DNA from: Pseudomonas sp. Q11
GTDB lineage: Bacteria; Pseudomonadota; Gammaproteobacteria; Pseudomonadales; Pseudomonadaceae
NCBI RefSeq assembly: GCF_024494355.1
Contig: NZ_JAKNQY010000026.1
Location: 24,920-88,919 of the forward strand
Length of the DNA stretch: 64,000 nucleotides
Direction: 5' to 3'
Shown here: piece after piece, positions 9,670-18,688 of the stretch
Layout of the letters: each line of letters begins with the position of its first letter
Numbering within the stretch: the first letter of the stretch is position 1
Notes under the pieces: generated by a model
Seen by the model: the letters and a program-made list of their open reading frames with translations, nothing else
What the model was told of the DNA's origin: nothing
Database searches by the model: none
Translations under genes and position numbers: made by a program

Positions 9670-9797
9670 GAAACTTCAGCAAGCGCCGGCGAAACGGCGT
9701 TCCTGCCTGGCGACCGGCCACGCGCCTGTACGCCAGGGCATCTCGCCCGTACAATGCTCCGTCACTTCTCGTCATCAGCAACCGACAACGGCCAACC

Positions 9798-11513
9798 ATG
9801 CGCACCAGTCAATTTTTGCTCGCCACACAGAAAGAAACGCCTTCCGACGCCGTCGTGATCAGCCACCAGCTGATGCTGCGTGCCGGCATGATCCGCAAAC
9901 TCGCCTCGGGCCTTTACACCTGGCTGCCGATGGGCCTGCGAGTGATGCGCAAGGTAGAAGCTATCGTTCGCGAAGAGATGAACGCCGCCGGTTCTCTGGA
10001 AGTGTTGATGCCGGGTACCCAGCCGGCCGAGCTGTGGCAGGAGTCGGGACGTTGGGAAGAATACGGCCCGGAGTTGCTGCGCATCAAAGACCGTCATGGT
10101 CGCGACTTCTGCGCAGGCCCGACTCACGAAGAAGTGATCACCGATCTGATGCGCAACGAGTTGAGCAGCTACAAACAGCTGCCTATCAACCTGTATCAGA
10201 TCCAGATCAAATTCCGTGATGAGATCCGCCCACGCTTCGGCCTGATGCGTGGCCGCGAATTCATCATGAAGGATTCGTACTCCTTCCACACCGACCTGGC
10301 CTCGCTGCAAGTCACCTACGACCGCATGCACCAGGCGTACTGCAACATTTTCACCCGCCTGGGCCTGAAGTTCCGCCCGGTTGAAGCCGACAACGGCTCC
10401 ATCGGTGGCGCCGGCTCCCACGAGTTCCACGTATTGGCCGAGTCCGGCGAAGACGACATCGTCTTCAGCAACGGTTCCGACTACGCCGCCAACATCGAAA
10501 AAGCCGAGGCCGTGCCACGGGAAACTTCCCGCCCTGCACCGACCGAAGAACTGCGCCTGGTGGACACACCAAACGCCAAGACCATCGCCCAACTGGTGGA
10601 AGGCTACAACCTGCCGATCGAACGCACCATCAAGACCCTGATCGTGCGTGCCGAAGAAGAAGGCAAGCTGATCGCCCTGATCATCCGCGGCGATCATGAG
10701 CTGAACGAAATCAAAGCTGGCAACCAGCCTGGCGTCGCCAGCCCCTTGGTCATGGCCACCGATGCCGACCTGCGCGACGCCATCGGCGCCGGTGCCGGCT
10801 CCCTCGGCCCGTTGAACCTGCCGCTGCCGATCATCATCGACCGCTCGGTGGAGTTGATGAGCGATTTCGCCATCGGTGCCAACATCGACGACAAGCACTA
10901 CTTCGGCGTGAACTGGGAGCGCGACCTGCCGGTTCCAACCGTGGCCGACCTACGCAACGTTGTGGCAGGCGATCCGAGCCCGGACGGCAAAGGCGTCCTG
11001 GAAATCAAGCGCGGAATCGAAGTCGGGCACATCTTCCAGCTGGGCAACAAGTACAGCAAGGCAATGAAGTGCGAAGTGCTGGGCGAAAACGGCAAGCCGG
11101 TGACCCTGGAAATGGGCTGCTACGGCATCGGCGTGTCCCGCGTGGTGGCGGCTGCCATCGAGCAGAACAACGACGAGAAGGGGATCATCTGGAGCGATAC
11201 CCTGGCGCCGTTCCAGATTGCCCTGGTGCCGCTGCGCTACGAGACCGAGCTGGTTCGCGAAGCCACCGACAAGCTCTACGCCGAACTGACGGCCGCCGGC
11301 TTCGAAGTGCTGCTGGACGACCGCGACAAGAAAACCAGCCCCGGCATCAAGTTCGCGGACATGGAACTGATCGGCATCCCGCACCGGATCGTGGTCAGTG
11401 ACCGCAGCCTGGCCGAAGGCAACCTGGAATACAAAAGTCGCACCGAGGCCGAGCCGCAAGCGCTGCCGGTCGCCGACGTGCTGTCATTCCTCCAGGCCCG
11501 TATCCGCCGCTGA
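9798..11513 (+). CDS. proS: Prolyl-tRNA synthetase
   Basis: 571 residues, the bacterial-type ProRS length with the editing insertion. Starts MRTSQFLLATQKETPSDA; class II motif 2 region (QIKFRDEIRPRFGLMRGREF) and motif 3 (MGCYGIGVSRVVAA) are present, the INS editing domain lies at about 220-400, and the anticodon-binding domain is C-terminal (LLDDRDKKTSPGIKFADMEL). The open frame runs far upstream into the AmpG gene but the family start fixes 9798. It attaches proline to tRNA(Pro) in the cytosol. Confidence 0.97.
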   Translation: MRTSQFLLATQKETPSDAVVISHQLMLRAGMIRKLASGLYTWLPMGLRVMRKVEAIVREEMNAAGSLEVLMPGTQPAELWQESGRWEEYGPELLRIKDRHGRDFCAGPTHEEVITDLMRNELSSYKQLPINLYQIQIKFRDEIRPRFGLMRGREFIMKDSYSFHTDLASLQVTYDRMHQAYCNIFTRLGLKFRPVEADNGSIGGAGSHEFHVLAESGEDDIVFSNGSDYAANIEKAEAVPRETSRPAPTEELRLVDTPNAKTIAQLVEGYNLPIERTIKTLIVRAEEEGKLIALIIRGDHELNEIKAGNQPGVASPLVMATDADLRDAIGAGAGSLGPLNLPLPIIIDRSVELMSDFAIGANIDDKHYFGVNWERDLPVPTVADLRNVVAGDPSPDGKGVLEIKRGIEVGHIFQLGNKYSKAMKCEVLGENGKPVTLEMGCYGIGVSRVVAAAIEQNNDEKGIIWSDTLAPFQIALVPLRYETELVREATDKLYAELTAAGFEVLLDDRDKKTSPGIKFADMELIGIPHRIVVSDRSLAEGNLEYKSRTEAEPQALPVADVLSFLQARIRR

Positions 11514-11530
11514 CACCAGATAGAGACGTC

Positions 11531-12484
11531 ATGTTCAAGCGAAACACCTTAGGCCTCGGGGGCGCCGCGCTGTGCGGCGCCCTGCTGGTCAGCGGCTGTG
11601 CCAACCAAATGTCGCAACGCAGCGAGCACGAAGAGCGGGTCGAGCGCAAACTGCTCGACCATAACCTGCAAATCGATGTGGGTCAGCCCAAGGTGCTCGA
11701 CCTGCCCCAGCGTCGTGTACGGATCAATGAGCAGAAGACCTTCGAAGTCACCGAGTTCGAAGTGACCCGCCATTATGATCGCTACACGCCATATCAGCCT
11801 TGGCGGGAGGTTTACGAAATCCCGCTGGGCGCGGTGGCGGTGGTGGCCGGGGTCGGCGCTAATGTGGTCAATGTGTTCGCCCTCGGCAACCTCCCGGAGA
11901 GTGCGACCAGGGACTGGATCAGTTACGGTTTCGCCGGGCTCAACCCATTCATGAACGTGCCATCCCATGGCCGCGCCCAGCAGAACCTGGCCCGAATCGA
12001 TGAAGTGCAACGCGACAAACGGGTCGAACACTCAAGCCTGCCCTGGAGCGAACGCCCGGTACAGGTCAAGGCTGCCCGACAGACCTTCGAACTGAGCACC
12101 GACCGCAATGGCGTGTTGCGCGTGAACCTGCTGGAAAGCCCGTTCGCCGAGCATGACCTGAGCCACTTCGGCAAATTGCAGATCAGCGTGACGGACACTT
12201 TGGACGAGGTGCATACCGACTCGTCCTTGAGCATCAGCAGCACCTTGCGCGGCAAGCTGGTAGAGGCCCACGCATTGATTTATGACGACCTGGAAGATGA
12301 CGAGGTGAGCCAGTGGGTTCACCGGGTCAAGCGCCTGTCGGAGCTGGGACTTGAAGAAGAGGCCAGCGAGCTGGAACAAAGCCTGATCGAACTGACCCGC
12401 AATGATCCGGAGTTGCAGACCGAATTCCTCAAAGCCCTGACCAAGGATGGCGGGCGCTTGGTGGCGGATCCGGGGGCGAACTAG
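11531..12484 (+). CDS. Hypothetical lipoprotein downstream of proS
   Basis: 317 residues with a lipoprotein signal: lipobox LLVSGC with lipidated Cys23 and Ala at +2, which suggests outer-membrane sorting. A short hydrophobic stretch (GAVAVVAGVGANVVNVFAL) lies around residues 100-118. The remainder is soluble with no motif I recognise. It starts 17 bases after proS and is probably cotranscribed; the link to translation is likely only positional. Confidence 0.75.
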   Translation: MFKRNTLGLGGAALCGALLVSGCANQMSQRSEHEERVERKLLDHNLQIDVGQPKVLDLPQRRVRINEQKTFEVTEFEVTRHYDRYTPYQPWREVYEIPLGAVAVVAGVGANVVNVFALGNLPESATRDWISYGFAGLNPFMNVPSHGRAQQNLARIDEVQRDKRVEHSSLPWSERPVQVKAARQTFELSTDRNGVLRVNLLESPFAEHDLSHFGKLQISVTDTLDEVHTDSSLSISSTLRGKLVEAHALIYDDLEDDEVSQWVHRVKRLSELGLEEEASELEQSLIELTRNDPELQTEFLKALTKDGGRLVADPGAN

Positions 12485-12495
12485 CAGCATAACCT

Positions 12496-12629
12496 TGTGG
12501 CGAGGGAGCTTGCTCCCGCTGGGGCGCGCAGCGGCCCTCAAACCTGCCACCTCGGTGTGTCAGATAAGTTGAATCAACTGCTTCTGGGGCTGCTGCGCAG
12601 CCCAGCGGGAGCAAGCTCCCTCGCCACAA
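12496..12629. repeat. REPIN (GTGGCGAGGGAGCTTGCTCCC type)
   Basis: Inverted arms GTGGCGAGGGAGCTTGCTCC and GGAGCAAGCTCCCTCGCCAC, about 85 bases apart, between two convergent genes. Confidence 0.88.
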
Positions 12630-12661
12630 GAGCCGGCAAAGCCTTCATGTAAGTGGCAGCC

Positions 12662-13723
12662 TCACCGCTCAAACAATTCCAACTGCTCAAACCCACCTCG
12701 CAGATCCTCCAGCCGTACCCCTATCCCCAACAACCGCACCGGCTTGCCGCCGCGGTTGAACGCCTGGGTCAATAGCAACTGGTAACTGCCCAGGTCCCGC
12801 CCTGCCCCGGCTTGCTCCAGGGTGGTCTGGGTAAAGTCGTGGAATTTCACTTTGACGAACGGCTTGCCCGGCCGATAACTGCTGTCGATCCGCGCCATGC
12901 GCCCGCTGAGGGCCTCCATGAGTTCCGGCAGTTTGTCGAGGCAACTCACCAGGTCGGGCAGGTCGACATCGTAGGTATTTTCCACACTGATGGACTGCCG
13001 CCGGCTGTCATTGTGTACCAGACGCTCATCAATCCCACGAGCCAGGCTCCAGAGTCGCTCACCGAAACTGCCGAATTCGCGCACCAGCACCAGCTTGTCC
13101 CATTGACGCAACTGCAGACAGTCGACAATGCCGAGCCTGTTCAGCTTGTCGGCGGTCACTTTGCCAACGCCATGCAGCTTGCTCACCGGCAGAGCCGAGA
13201 CGAAGTCCTCTACCTGATCCGGGGTGATGACGAACAAGCCGTTGGGCTTTTTCCAGTCGCTGGCGATCTTGGCCAGAAACTTGTTGGGGGCAACGCCAGC
13301 GGACACCGTGATGTGCAACTGATTGGAAACTCGCCGGCGAATGTCCTGGGCAATGCGGGTGGCACTACCGCCGAACTGGGCGCTGGCGGAGACATCCAGG
13401 TAGGCCTCGTCCAGGGACAATGGCTCGATCAGGTCAGTGTAATCGCTGAAAATCGTATGAATTTCCTTCGACGCCTCCCTGTAGGCCTCCATCCGTGGCT
13501 TGACGATGGTCAGGTCAGGGCAAAGCTTCAAGGCGTGCCCGGATGACATGGCCGAGCGCACACCGTAAGCCCGAGCCTCGTAGTTACAGGTCGCGATTAC
13601 CCCACGCCGGTCCGCCGAACCACCGACCGCCAGGGGTTTGCCGGCCAGCCGCGGGTCATCGCGCATCTCGATAGCGGCATAGAAGCAATCACAGTCGACG
13701 TGGATGATTTTGCGTTGCGTCAT
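12662..13723 (-). CDS. dinB: DNA polymerase IV (Y-family)
   Basis: 353 residues, standard DinB length. Catalytic carboxylates are visible: Asp10 in HVDCDCFYAA and Asp105/Glu106 in SLDEAYLD; the little-finger domain ends with GVRLEDLRGGFEQLELF. It carries out error-prone translesion synthesis. A LexA-type box lies 50 bases upstream, so it is SOS-regulated as in other pseudomonads. The C-terminal clamp-binding segment (QLELF) is present. Confidence 0.97.
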   Translation of the reverse strand: MTQRKIIHVDCDCFYAAIEMRDDPRLAGKPLAVGGSADRRGVIATCNYEARAYGVRSAMSSGHALKLCPDLTIVKPRMEAYREASKEIHTIFSDYTDLIEPLSLDEAYLDVSASAQFGGSATRIAQDIRRRVSNQLHITVSAGVAPNKFLAKIASDWKKPNGLFVITPDQVEDFVSALPVSKLHGVGKVTADKLNRLGIVDCLQLRQWDKLVLVREFGSFGERLWSLARGIDERLVHNDSRRQSISVENTYDVDLPDLVSCLDKLPELMEALSGRMARIDSSYRPGKPFVKVKFHDFTQTTLEQAGAGRDLGSYQLLLTQAFNRGGKPVRLLGIGVRLEDLRGGFEQLELFER

Positions 13724-13772
13724 GAGAGAAGCGGATGTGCGACAAGTCGGGTTGCCAGTATCGCACCGACAA

Positions 13773-13788
13773 CTGTATATAGCACCAG
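13773..13788 (-). promoter_or_regulatory. LexA (SOS) box for dinB
   Basis: CTGGTGCTATATACAG on the minus strand fits CTG-N10-CAG with an AT-rich centre, 50 bases before the dinB start. Confidence 0.85.
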
Positions 13789-13964
13789 TAGTTGGAAAGA
13801 TCCCTCACTGTGACTGGAAAAAACCTACAAGAATTTATATTTTCAATCGCCGCAAAGCGTCCAATAGAGCGCCAGCCCTTGCCAGCCGTGTGTCACAGCG
13901 CTGTCACAATGCCCACGACCTAGGCTAAGCAATTGAAGCTGAACAGATTTTTCTCGCCCCAGGG

Positions 13965-13992
13965 TTGACAGCCAGCCGATCCTCTGTAGAAT
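13965..13992 (+). promoter_or_regulatory. Sigma-70 promoter of the first tRNA-fMet gene
   Basis: TTGACA (13965-13970), 16-base spacer, TAGAAT (13987-13992), 13 bases before the tRNA. Confidence 0.85.
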
Positions 13993-14005
13993 GCCGCCAC
14001 ACAGA

Positions 14006-14082
<77 letters not shown>

Positions 14083-14088
14083 AACATC

Positions 14089-14120
14089 AAAAAAGGCTAC
14101 TCGAAAGAGTGGCCTTTTTT
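14089..14120 (+). terminator. Terminator of tRNA-fMet copy 1
   Basis: AAAAAAGGC..CTCGAAAGAG..GCCTTTTTT hairpin with T-tract directly after the tRNA. Confidence 0.85.
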
Positions 14121-14295
14121 GTGGCCGCTTGTTTTTGCGCAATCGTCCGCTGAAGAGAAGCCATTCGAACATGGCGCAAGCGCATGGCGGCACAATGCAC
14201 GCTACAGCTTGTAGGACAATTTCCTTTTGATTTCGCGCATTTAGCTGGGTTGGCGACGGATTGGCCGTTTATTTGACCCCACGACCTTTTAACGG

Positions 14296-14323
14296 TTGAC
14301 ACCCTGGCGTTCGCCTGTAGAAT
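14296..14323 (+). promoter_or_regulatory. Sigma-70 promoter of the second tRNA-fMet gene
   Basis: TTGACA (14296-14301), 16-base spacer, TAGAAT (14318-14323). Confidence 0.85.
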
Positions 14324-14336
14324 GCCGCCACACAGA

Positions 14337-14413
<77 letters not shown>

Positions 14414-14419
14414 AACATC

Positions 14420-14451
14420 AAAAAAGGCTACTCGAAAGAGTGGCCTTTTTT
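14420..14451 (+). terminator. Terminator of tRNA-fMet copy 2
   Basis: Same hairpin and T-tract as copy 1. Confidence 0.85.
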
Positions 14452-14564
14452 GTGCCTGTCGAAAAAGCTTCCATTAAAAATATTTTGTAATTATTTTTTT
14501 CAGCAGGGATTGGTAACTGGGCTGGATGCCCCCATCCTGTCGCGCATAGTTCAAGAGGTGATTG

Positions 14565-17207
14565 ATGCGCGCCCACTCGTCTGCCCCGCAAGACACTGTT
14601 ACTGCGACACAACCGATCAAGGCCGAGCGACTACGCTGGCTGGACCGTATCAGTCAGTACCGTCAACCTATCGGCCTCGCCGTCACACTGTTGTTGTTCG
14701 CGATCGCATTGATTGCCTGTCGCCACCTGCTGAGCGAGCTCGATCTGTACGCCCTGCACGACTCAATTGTGCAAGTGCCTCGGCCGGCCCTGCTCGGGGC
14801 AATCGCCGCGACGGTGTTCGGTTTCGTCATTTTGCTGGGCTATGAATGGTCCGCCAGCCGTTATGCCGGTGTGAAACTGCCAGCGCAAACCCTGATCCTG
14901 GGCGGTTTCAGCGCTTTTGCCATCGGCAACGCCATCGGGCTCTCGTTATTGTCGGGAGGCTCGGTTCGCTACCGGCTATATGCCCGCCATGGCCTGGGCG
15001 CGACAGATGTCGCCCACATGACCCTGTTCGCCAGCCTGTCCCTGGGCTGCGCACTGCCACCGCTGGCGGCCCTGGCGACCCTCAGCGATCTTCCCTCCGC
15101 TGCCGCCGCCCTGCACCTGCCGGCCACATGGCTGGGAGCAATCTGCGTCGCGGTGCTCCTGCTTACGTGTGTGCTGGCTATCGGCATCTATCGTCGACGT
15201 CTGCCAGAACAGCCCTATCGGGACAGCCTGCTGGTCAAGGCCGGTCGCCACACCCTACGCCTGCCCGGCCGACGCCTGACGCTTCTGCAACTGATCATCA
15301 CCACGCTGGATGTCGCGGCAGCCGCCACGGTGCTGTACTTGTTGTTACCCGAAGCACCACCGTTCGGCGCATTCCTGCTGGTGTATCTGCTGGCGTTGGC
15401 CGCCGGCGTGCTCAGTCATGTACCCGGCGGGGTCGGGGTGTTCGAAGCAATTTTGCTGGCGGCCTTCGCCGACAAATTGGGGGCCGCACCTTTGGCCGCT
15501 GCCCTGCTTTTGTATCGCCTGATCTACGTGCTGCTGCCGATGCTGGTGGCTTGTGTGTTGTTGCTGATCAATGAAGCGCAAAGACTGTTCCAGACCCGCC
15601 AATCCCTGCGGGTAGCCTCGGGCCTGGCGGCGCCGATCCTGGCGGTGCTGGTGTTCCTGTCGGGCGTGGTGCTGCTGTTTTCCGGCGTGACCCCGGAGAT
15701 CGATACTCGCCTGGAACACATTGGCTTCCTGATCCCTCATCGGCTGGTGGACGCTTCGCACTTCGGCGCCAGCCTCGTGGGCGTGCTATGCCTGTTGCTT
15801 GCTCAGGGCCTGCGCCGGCGCTTGTCCGCCGCCTGGATGCTGACCACCGTTTTACTTCTGGTCGGTGCCCTGCTCTCGCTGCTCAAGGGTTTCGATTGGG
15901 AAGAGGCCACGCTGCTGACGCTGACGGCCAGCTTGCTGGCGGTGTTCCGGCGTTCCTTCTATCGTCCGAGTCGCCTGACCGAGCTGCCCTTTTCTCCGCT
16001 GTATCTGATCGCCAGCGTGTGCGTGCTCGGCGCATCGATTTGGCTACTGCTGTTTGCTTACCAGGATGTGCCCTACAGCCATGAACTGTGGTGGCAATTC
16101 ACCCTCGATGCCGATGCCCCTCGCGGTCTGCGCTCGCTGCTCGGCGCGGCGGTGCTGCTGGTGGTGGTGTCCCTGACCTGGTTGCTGCGCACCGCGCGGC
16201 CGGTGATCCAGTTGCCGGCGGCAGAAGAACTGGAGCGAGCCAAAAAGATTCTCATGGCTTCTTCGCAACCCGACGGCGGCCTGGCCCTGACCGGTGACAA
16301 GGCACTGCTGTTTCACCCCAACGACGAAGCGTTTCTGATGTATGCCCGCCGTGGCCGCAGCCTGGTGGCGCTGTACGACCCGATCGGCCCCACTCAGCAA
16401 CGAGCCGAGATGATCTGGCAGTTCCGCGACCTGTGCGATACCCATCATGCGCGTCCGGTGTTCTATCAGGTACGCGCCGAGAACCTGCCGTATTACATGG
16501 ACATCGGCCTGACGGCGATCAAGTTGGGTGAAGAAGCACGGGTCGACCTCAAGCAGTTCGATCTCGAAGCCAAGGGCAAAGAGATGAAGGACTTACGCTA
16601 CACCTGGAACCGCGGCACCCGGGACGGCCTGTCGCTGGAGATCCACGAACCGGGCCAGGCGCCGATGGATGAGCTAAAGGTCATTTCCGAGGCCTGGCTG
16701 ACCGGCAAGAACGTGCGGGAGAAAGGCTTCTCGCTCGGTCGCTTCAGTGAGGACTACCTCAAGCATTTTCGCATCGCAGTGATCCGCTTCGAGGGCCGTC
16801 CGGTGGCGTTCGCCAACCTGCTGGAGACCTACAACCATGAACTGGCCAGCCTCGACCTGATGCGCGCCCATCCCGACGCCCCGAAACTGACCATGGAATT
16901 CATGATGGTCGGGCTGATTCAGCATTATAAAACCCATGGCTACGCCCGCTTCAGCCTCGGAATGGTGCCCCTGTCGGGCCTGCAACCGCGACGCGGCGCT
17001 CCGTTGACCCAGCGTCTGGGCTCGATGGTGTTCCGCCGTGGCGAACAGCTCTACAACTTCCAGGGCCTGCGCCGTTTCAAAGATAAATTCCAGCCTGACT
17101 GGGAACCTCGTTACATGGCCGTGCCCGCCGGACTCGATCCGCTGGTAGCCCTGGCCGACACCGCCGCCCTGATTGCAGGCGGCCTGACTGGATTGGTGAA
17201 ACGCTGA
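14565..17207 (+). CDS. mprF: Bifunctional aminoacyl-phosphatidylglycerol synthase/flippase MprF
   Basis: 880 residues. The first ~545 are highly hydrophobic with about fourteen membrane segments (flippase domain); the last ~320 form the cytosolic GNAT-like DUF2156 synthase domain (SSQPDGGLALTGDKALLF to the PAGLDPL region). The start was set at the ATG at 14565 behind GAGGTG. It transfers an amino acid from aminoacyl-tRNA to phosphatidylglycerol and flips the product, reducing surface negative charge. In P. aeruginosa the homologue makes alanyl-PG; substrate here is inference. The stop overlaps the start of the VirJ-like gene, which indicates coupling. Confidence 0.93.
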   Translation: MRAHSSAPQDTVTATQPIKAERLRWLDRISQYRQPIGLAVTLLLFAIALIACRHLLSELDLYALHDSIVQVPRPALLGAIAATVFGFVILLGYEWSASRYAGVKLPAQTLILGGFSAFAIGNAIGLSLLSGGSVRYRLYARHGLGATDVAHMTLFASLSLGCALPPLAALATLSDLPSAAAALHLPATWLGAICVAVLLLTCVLAIGIYRRRLPEQPYRDSLLVKAGRHTLRLPGRRLTLLQLIITTLDVAAAATVLYLLLPEAPPFGAFLLVYLLALAAGVLSHVPGGVGVFEAILLAAFADKLGAAPLAAALLLYRLIYVLLPMLVACVLLLINEAQRLFQTRQSLRVASGLAAPILAVLVFLSGVVLLFSGVTPEIDTRLEHIGFLIPHRLVDASHFGASLVGVLCLLLAQGLRRRLSAAWMLTTVLLLVGALLSLLKGFDWEEATLLTLTASLLAVFRRSFYRPSRLTELPFSPLYLIASVCVLGASIWLLLFAYQDVPYSHELWWQFTLDADAPRGLRSLLGAAVLLVVVSLTWLLRTARPVIQLPAAEELERAKKILMASSQPDGGLALTGDKALLFHPNDEAFLMYARRGRSLVALYDPIGPTQQRAEMIWQFRDLCDTHHARPVFYQVRAENLPYYMDIGLTAIKLGEEARVDLKQFDLEAKGKEMKDLRYTWNRGTRDGLSLEIHEPGQAPMDELKVISEAWLTGKNVREKGFSLGRFSEDYLKHFRIAVIRFEGRPVAFANLLETYNHELASLDLMRAHPDAPKLTMEFMMVGLIQHYKTHGYARFSLGMVPLSGLQPRRGAPLTQRLGSMVFRRGEQLYNFQGLRRFKDKFQPDWEPRYMAVPAGLDPLVALADTAALIAGGLTGLVKR

Positions 17208-18490
17208 TGATGCAACGTTCCTGGCGATATGTAGTGGCCACCCTGTTGGTGTTGGCAGTGATTCTCGGCGGCGGTTACTGGTACTGGAACCGCCCTGCCC
17301 CGCAACCGATCCTTGAACAACTGACGCCGGTCGACGGTGCGCCGATGACCCGGATCACTCCCGGCACCCCGCCCCGCGCCCAGGTGCTGGTGGCGGTCAC
17401 TGAAGAGCAGAAACTAAGCGACACGCAATTGCTGGCCCTCAGCCGCAGCGGCTCGGCGCAGATCGTCCAGGTGATCCTGCCCAAGGACTGTGTGCTGCAA
17501 GGCCGCGCTCTGCAGGCCGGCCTGAAGCAGCTTCAGGGGCCAGCGACGCTGGTCAGCGGTATCGGCCCCGGTGCCGTGCTGGCCTGGCGTTGGCTGGCCG
17601 AGCAGAAGAACGATAAGGCCCAGGCCGTGTCGGTGGACCTGGCCCTGGAAAAACCCGGCTGCACCCACCTGCTGCCTAAAAGCGCGGCCCACGGCCACTG
17701 GCTGGTGGCCTGGAATGACAACCCTGACGACACCAGCGCCGGTTTCGTCCGGGATCAACCGAACGCCGAAACCAGCATCAGCAACTACGACATCAACCTG
17801 CCGCAAGTGCTGAACAACGAATTGCACAAGATCCTGGTGGGCACGGACAAGGGCAGCCTGAGCATCCCCGTGGTGGAAGTGCCCGCCAGCCAGGCCCGGG
17901 ACACCGTGACACTGTTTCTCTCCGGAGACGGCGGCTGGCGGGACCTGGACCGGGACGTGGCCGAAGAAATGGCCAAGATCGGCTACCCGGTCGTCGGCAT
18001 CGACACCCTGCGCTACTACTGGCAGCACAAGAGCCCGGAACAAAGCGCCCTGGACCTCACCGAACTGATGCAGCATTACCGTCAGGTCTGGGGCACCAAG
18101 CGCTTTATCCTGACCGGTTATTCCTTTGGCGCCGACGTACTGCCCGCAATCTACAATCGCCTGCCGGCCAGCGAGCAGCAAGGGGTCGACGCAATCATCC
18201 TGCTGGCCTTCGCGCGCACTGGCAGTTTCGAGATCGAAGTCGAAGGCTGGCTCGGCAACGCCGGCACCGAAGCCGCCACCGGCCCGGAAATGGCCAAGCT
18301 GCCCGCCGACAAAGTGGTGTGCATCTATGGCGTAGAAGAAGCGGCTGAAAGTGGCTGCACTGACAAGACGGCGGTGGGCGAAGCCATCCAGCTACCTGGC
18401 GGCCATCATTTCGACGAGAACTACCCGGCGCTGGCCAAGCGCCTGGTGGACGAAATCAACAAACGTCAGAACAAGGCGTCCCAACCGTGA
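17207..18490 (+). CDS. AcvB/VirJ-family hydrolase, probable aminoacyl-PG hydrolase
   Basis: 427 residues with an N-terminal anchor or signal (about 7-24) and a periplasmic alpha/beta-hydrolase domain. Nucleophile elbow GYSFG at 304-308 (Ser306), SGDGGW at 239-244 and a C-terminal GGHHF with the likely catalytic His. Its ATG overlaps the mprF stop. In P. aeruginosa the neighbour of the mprF homologue hydrolyses alanyl-phosphatidylglycerol and Agrobacterium AcvB acts on lysyl-PG, so the pair probably makes and removes the lipid. A second ATG follows at once; either could be used. Confidence 0.85.
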   Translation: MMQRSWRYVVATLLVLAVILGGGYWYWNRPAPQPILEQLTPVDGAPMTRITPGTPPRAQVLVAVTEEQKLSDTQLLALSRSGSAQIVQVILPKDCVLQGRALQAGLKQLQGPATLVSGIGPGAVLAWRWLAEQKNDKAQAVSVDLALEKPGCTHLLPKSAAHGHWLVAWNDNPDDTSAGFVRDQPNAETSISNYDINLPQVLNNELHKILVGTDKGSLSIPVVEVPASQARDTVTLFLSGDGGWRDLDRDVAEEMAKIGYPVVGIDTLRYYWQHKSPEQSALDLTELMQHYRQVWGTKRFILTGYSFGADVLPAIYNRLPASEQQGVDAIILLAFARTGSFEIEVEGWLGNAGTEAATGPEMAKLPADKVVCIYGVEEAAESGCTDKTAVGEAIQLPGGHHFDENYPALAKRLVDEINKRQNKASQP

Positions 18491-18516
18491 GCAGATGGGC
18501 CTATTTGGTCCCCCCA

Positions 18517-18606
18517 TGTGGGAGCGAGCCTGCTCGCGATAACAACAGCACAGTCAACATCGCCATCAACTGATTCACCGCTATCGCGAGCAGGCTCGCT
18601 CCCACA
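18517..18606. repeat. REPIN (GTGGGAGCGAGCCTGCTCGCGA type)
   Basis: Two inverted arms about 45 bases apart, downstream of the VirJ-like gene. Confidence 0.9.
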
Positions 18607-18643
18607 AGGGTTTAGCTTAGGTATCGGTATTCCGTAATCCACC

Positions 18644-18682
18644 AAAAAGCCCCCGCTGCCACAAGGCAACGGGGGCTTTTTG
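18644..18682. terminator. Bidirectional intrinsic terminator
   Basis: AAAAAGCCCCCG and CGGGGGCTTTTT arms; A-tract and T-tract on either side serve the VirJ-like gene (+) and kup (-). Confidence 0.88.
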
Positions 18683-18688
18683 TTTCGG

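Noticed and set aside
8970..9797. Long in-frame extension upstream of proS
   Set aside because: It overlaps the AmpG-like gene in another frame; ProRS family start is at 9798.
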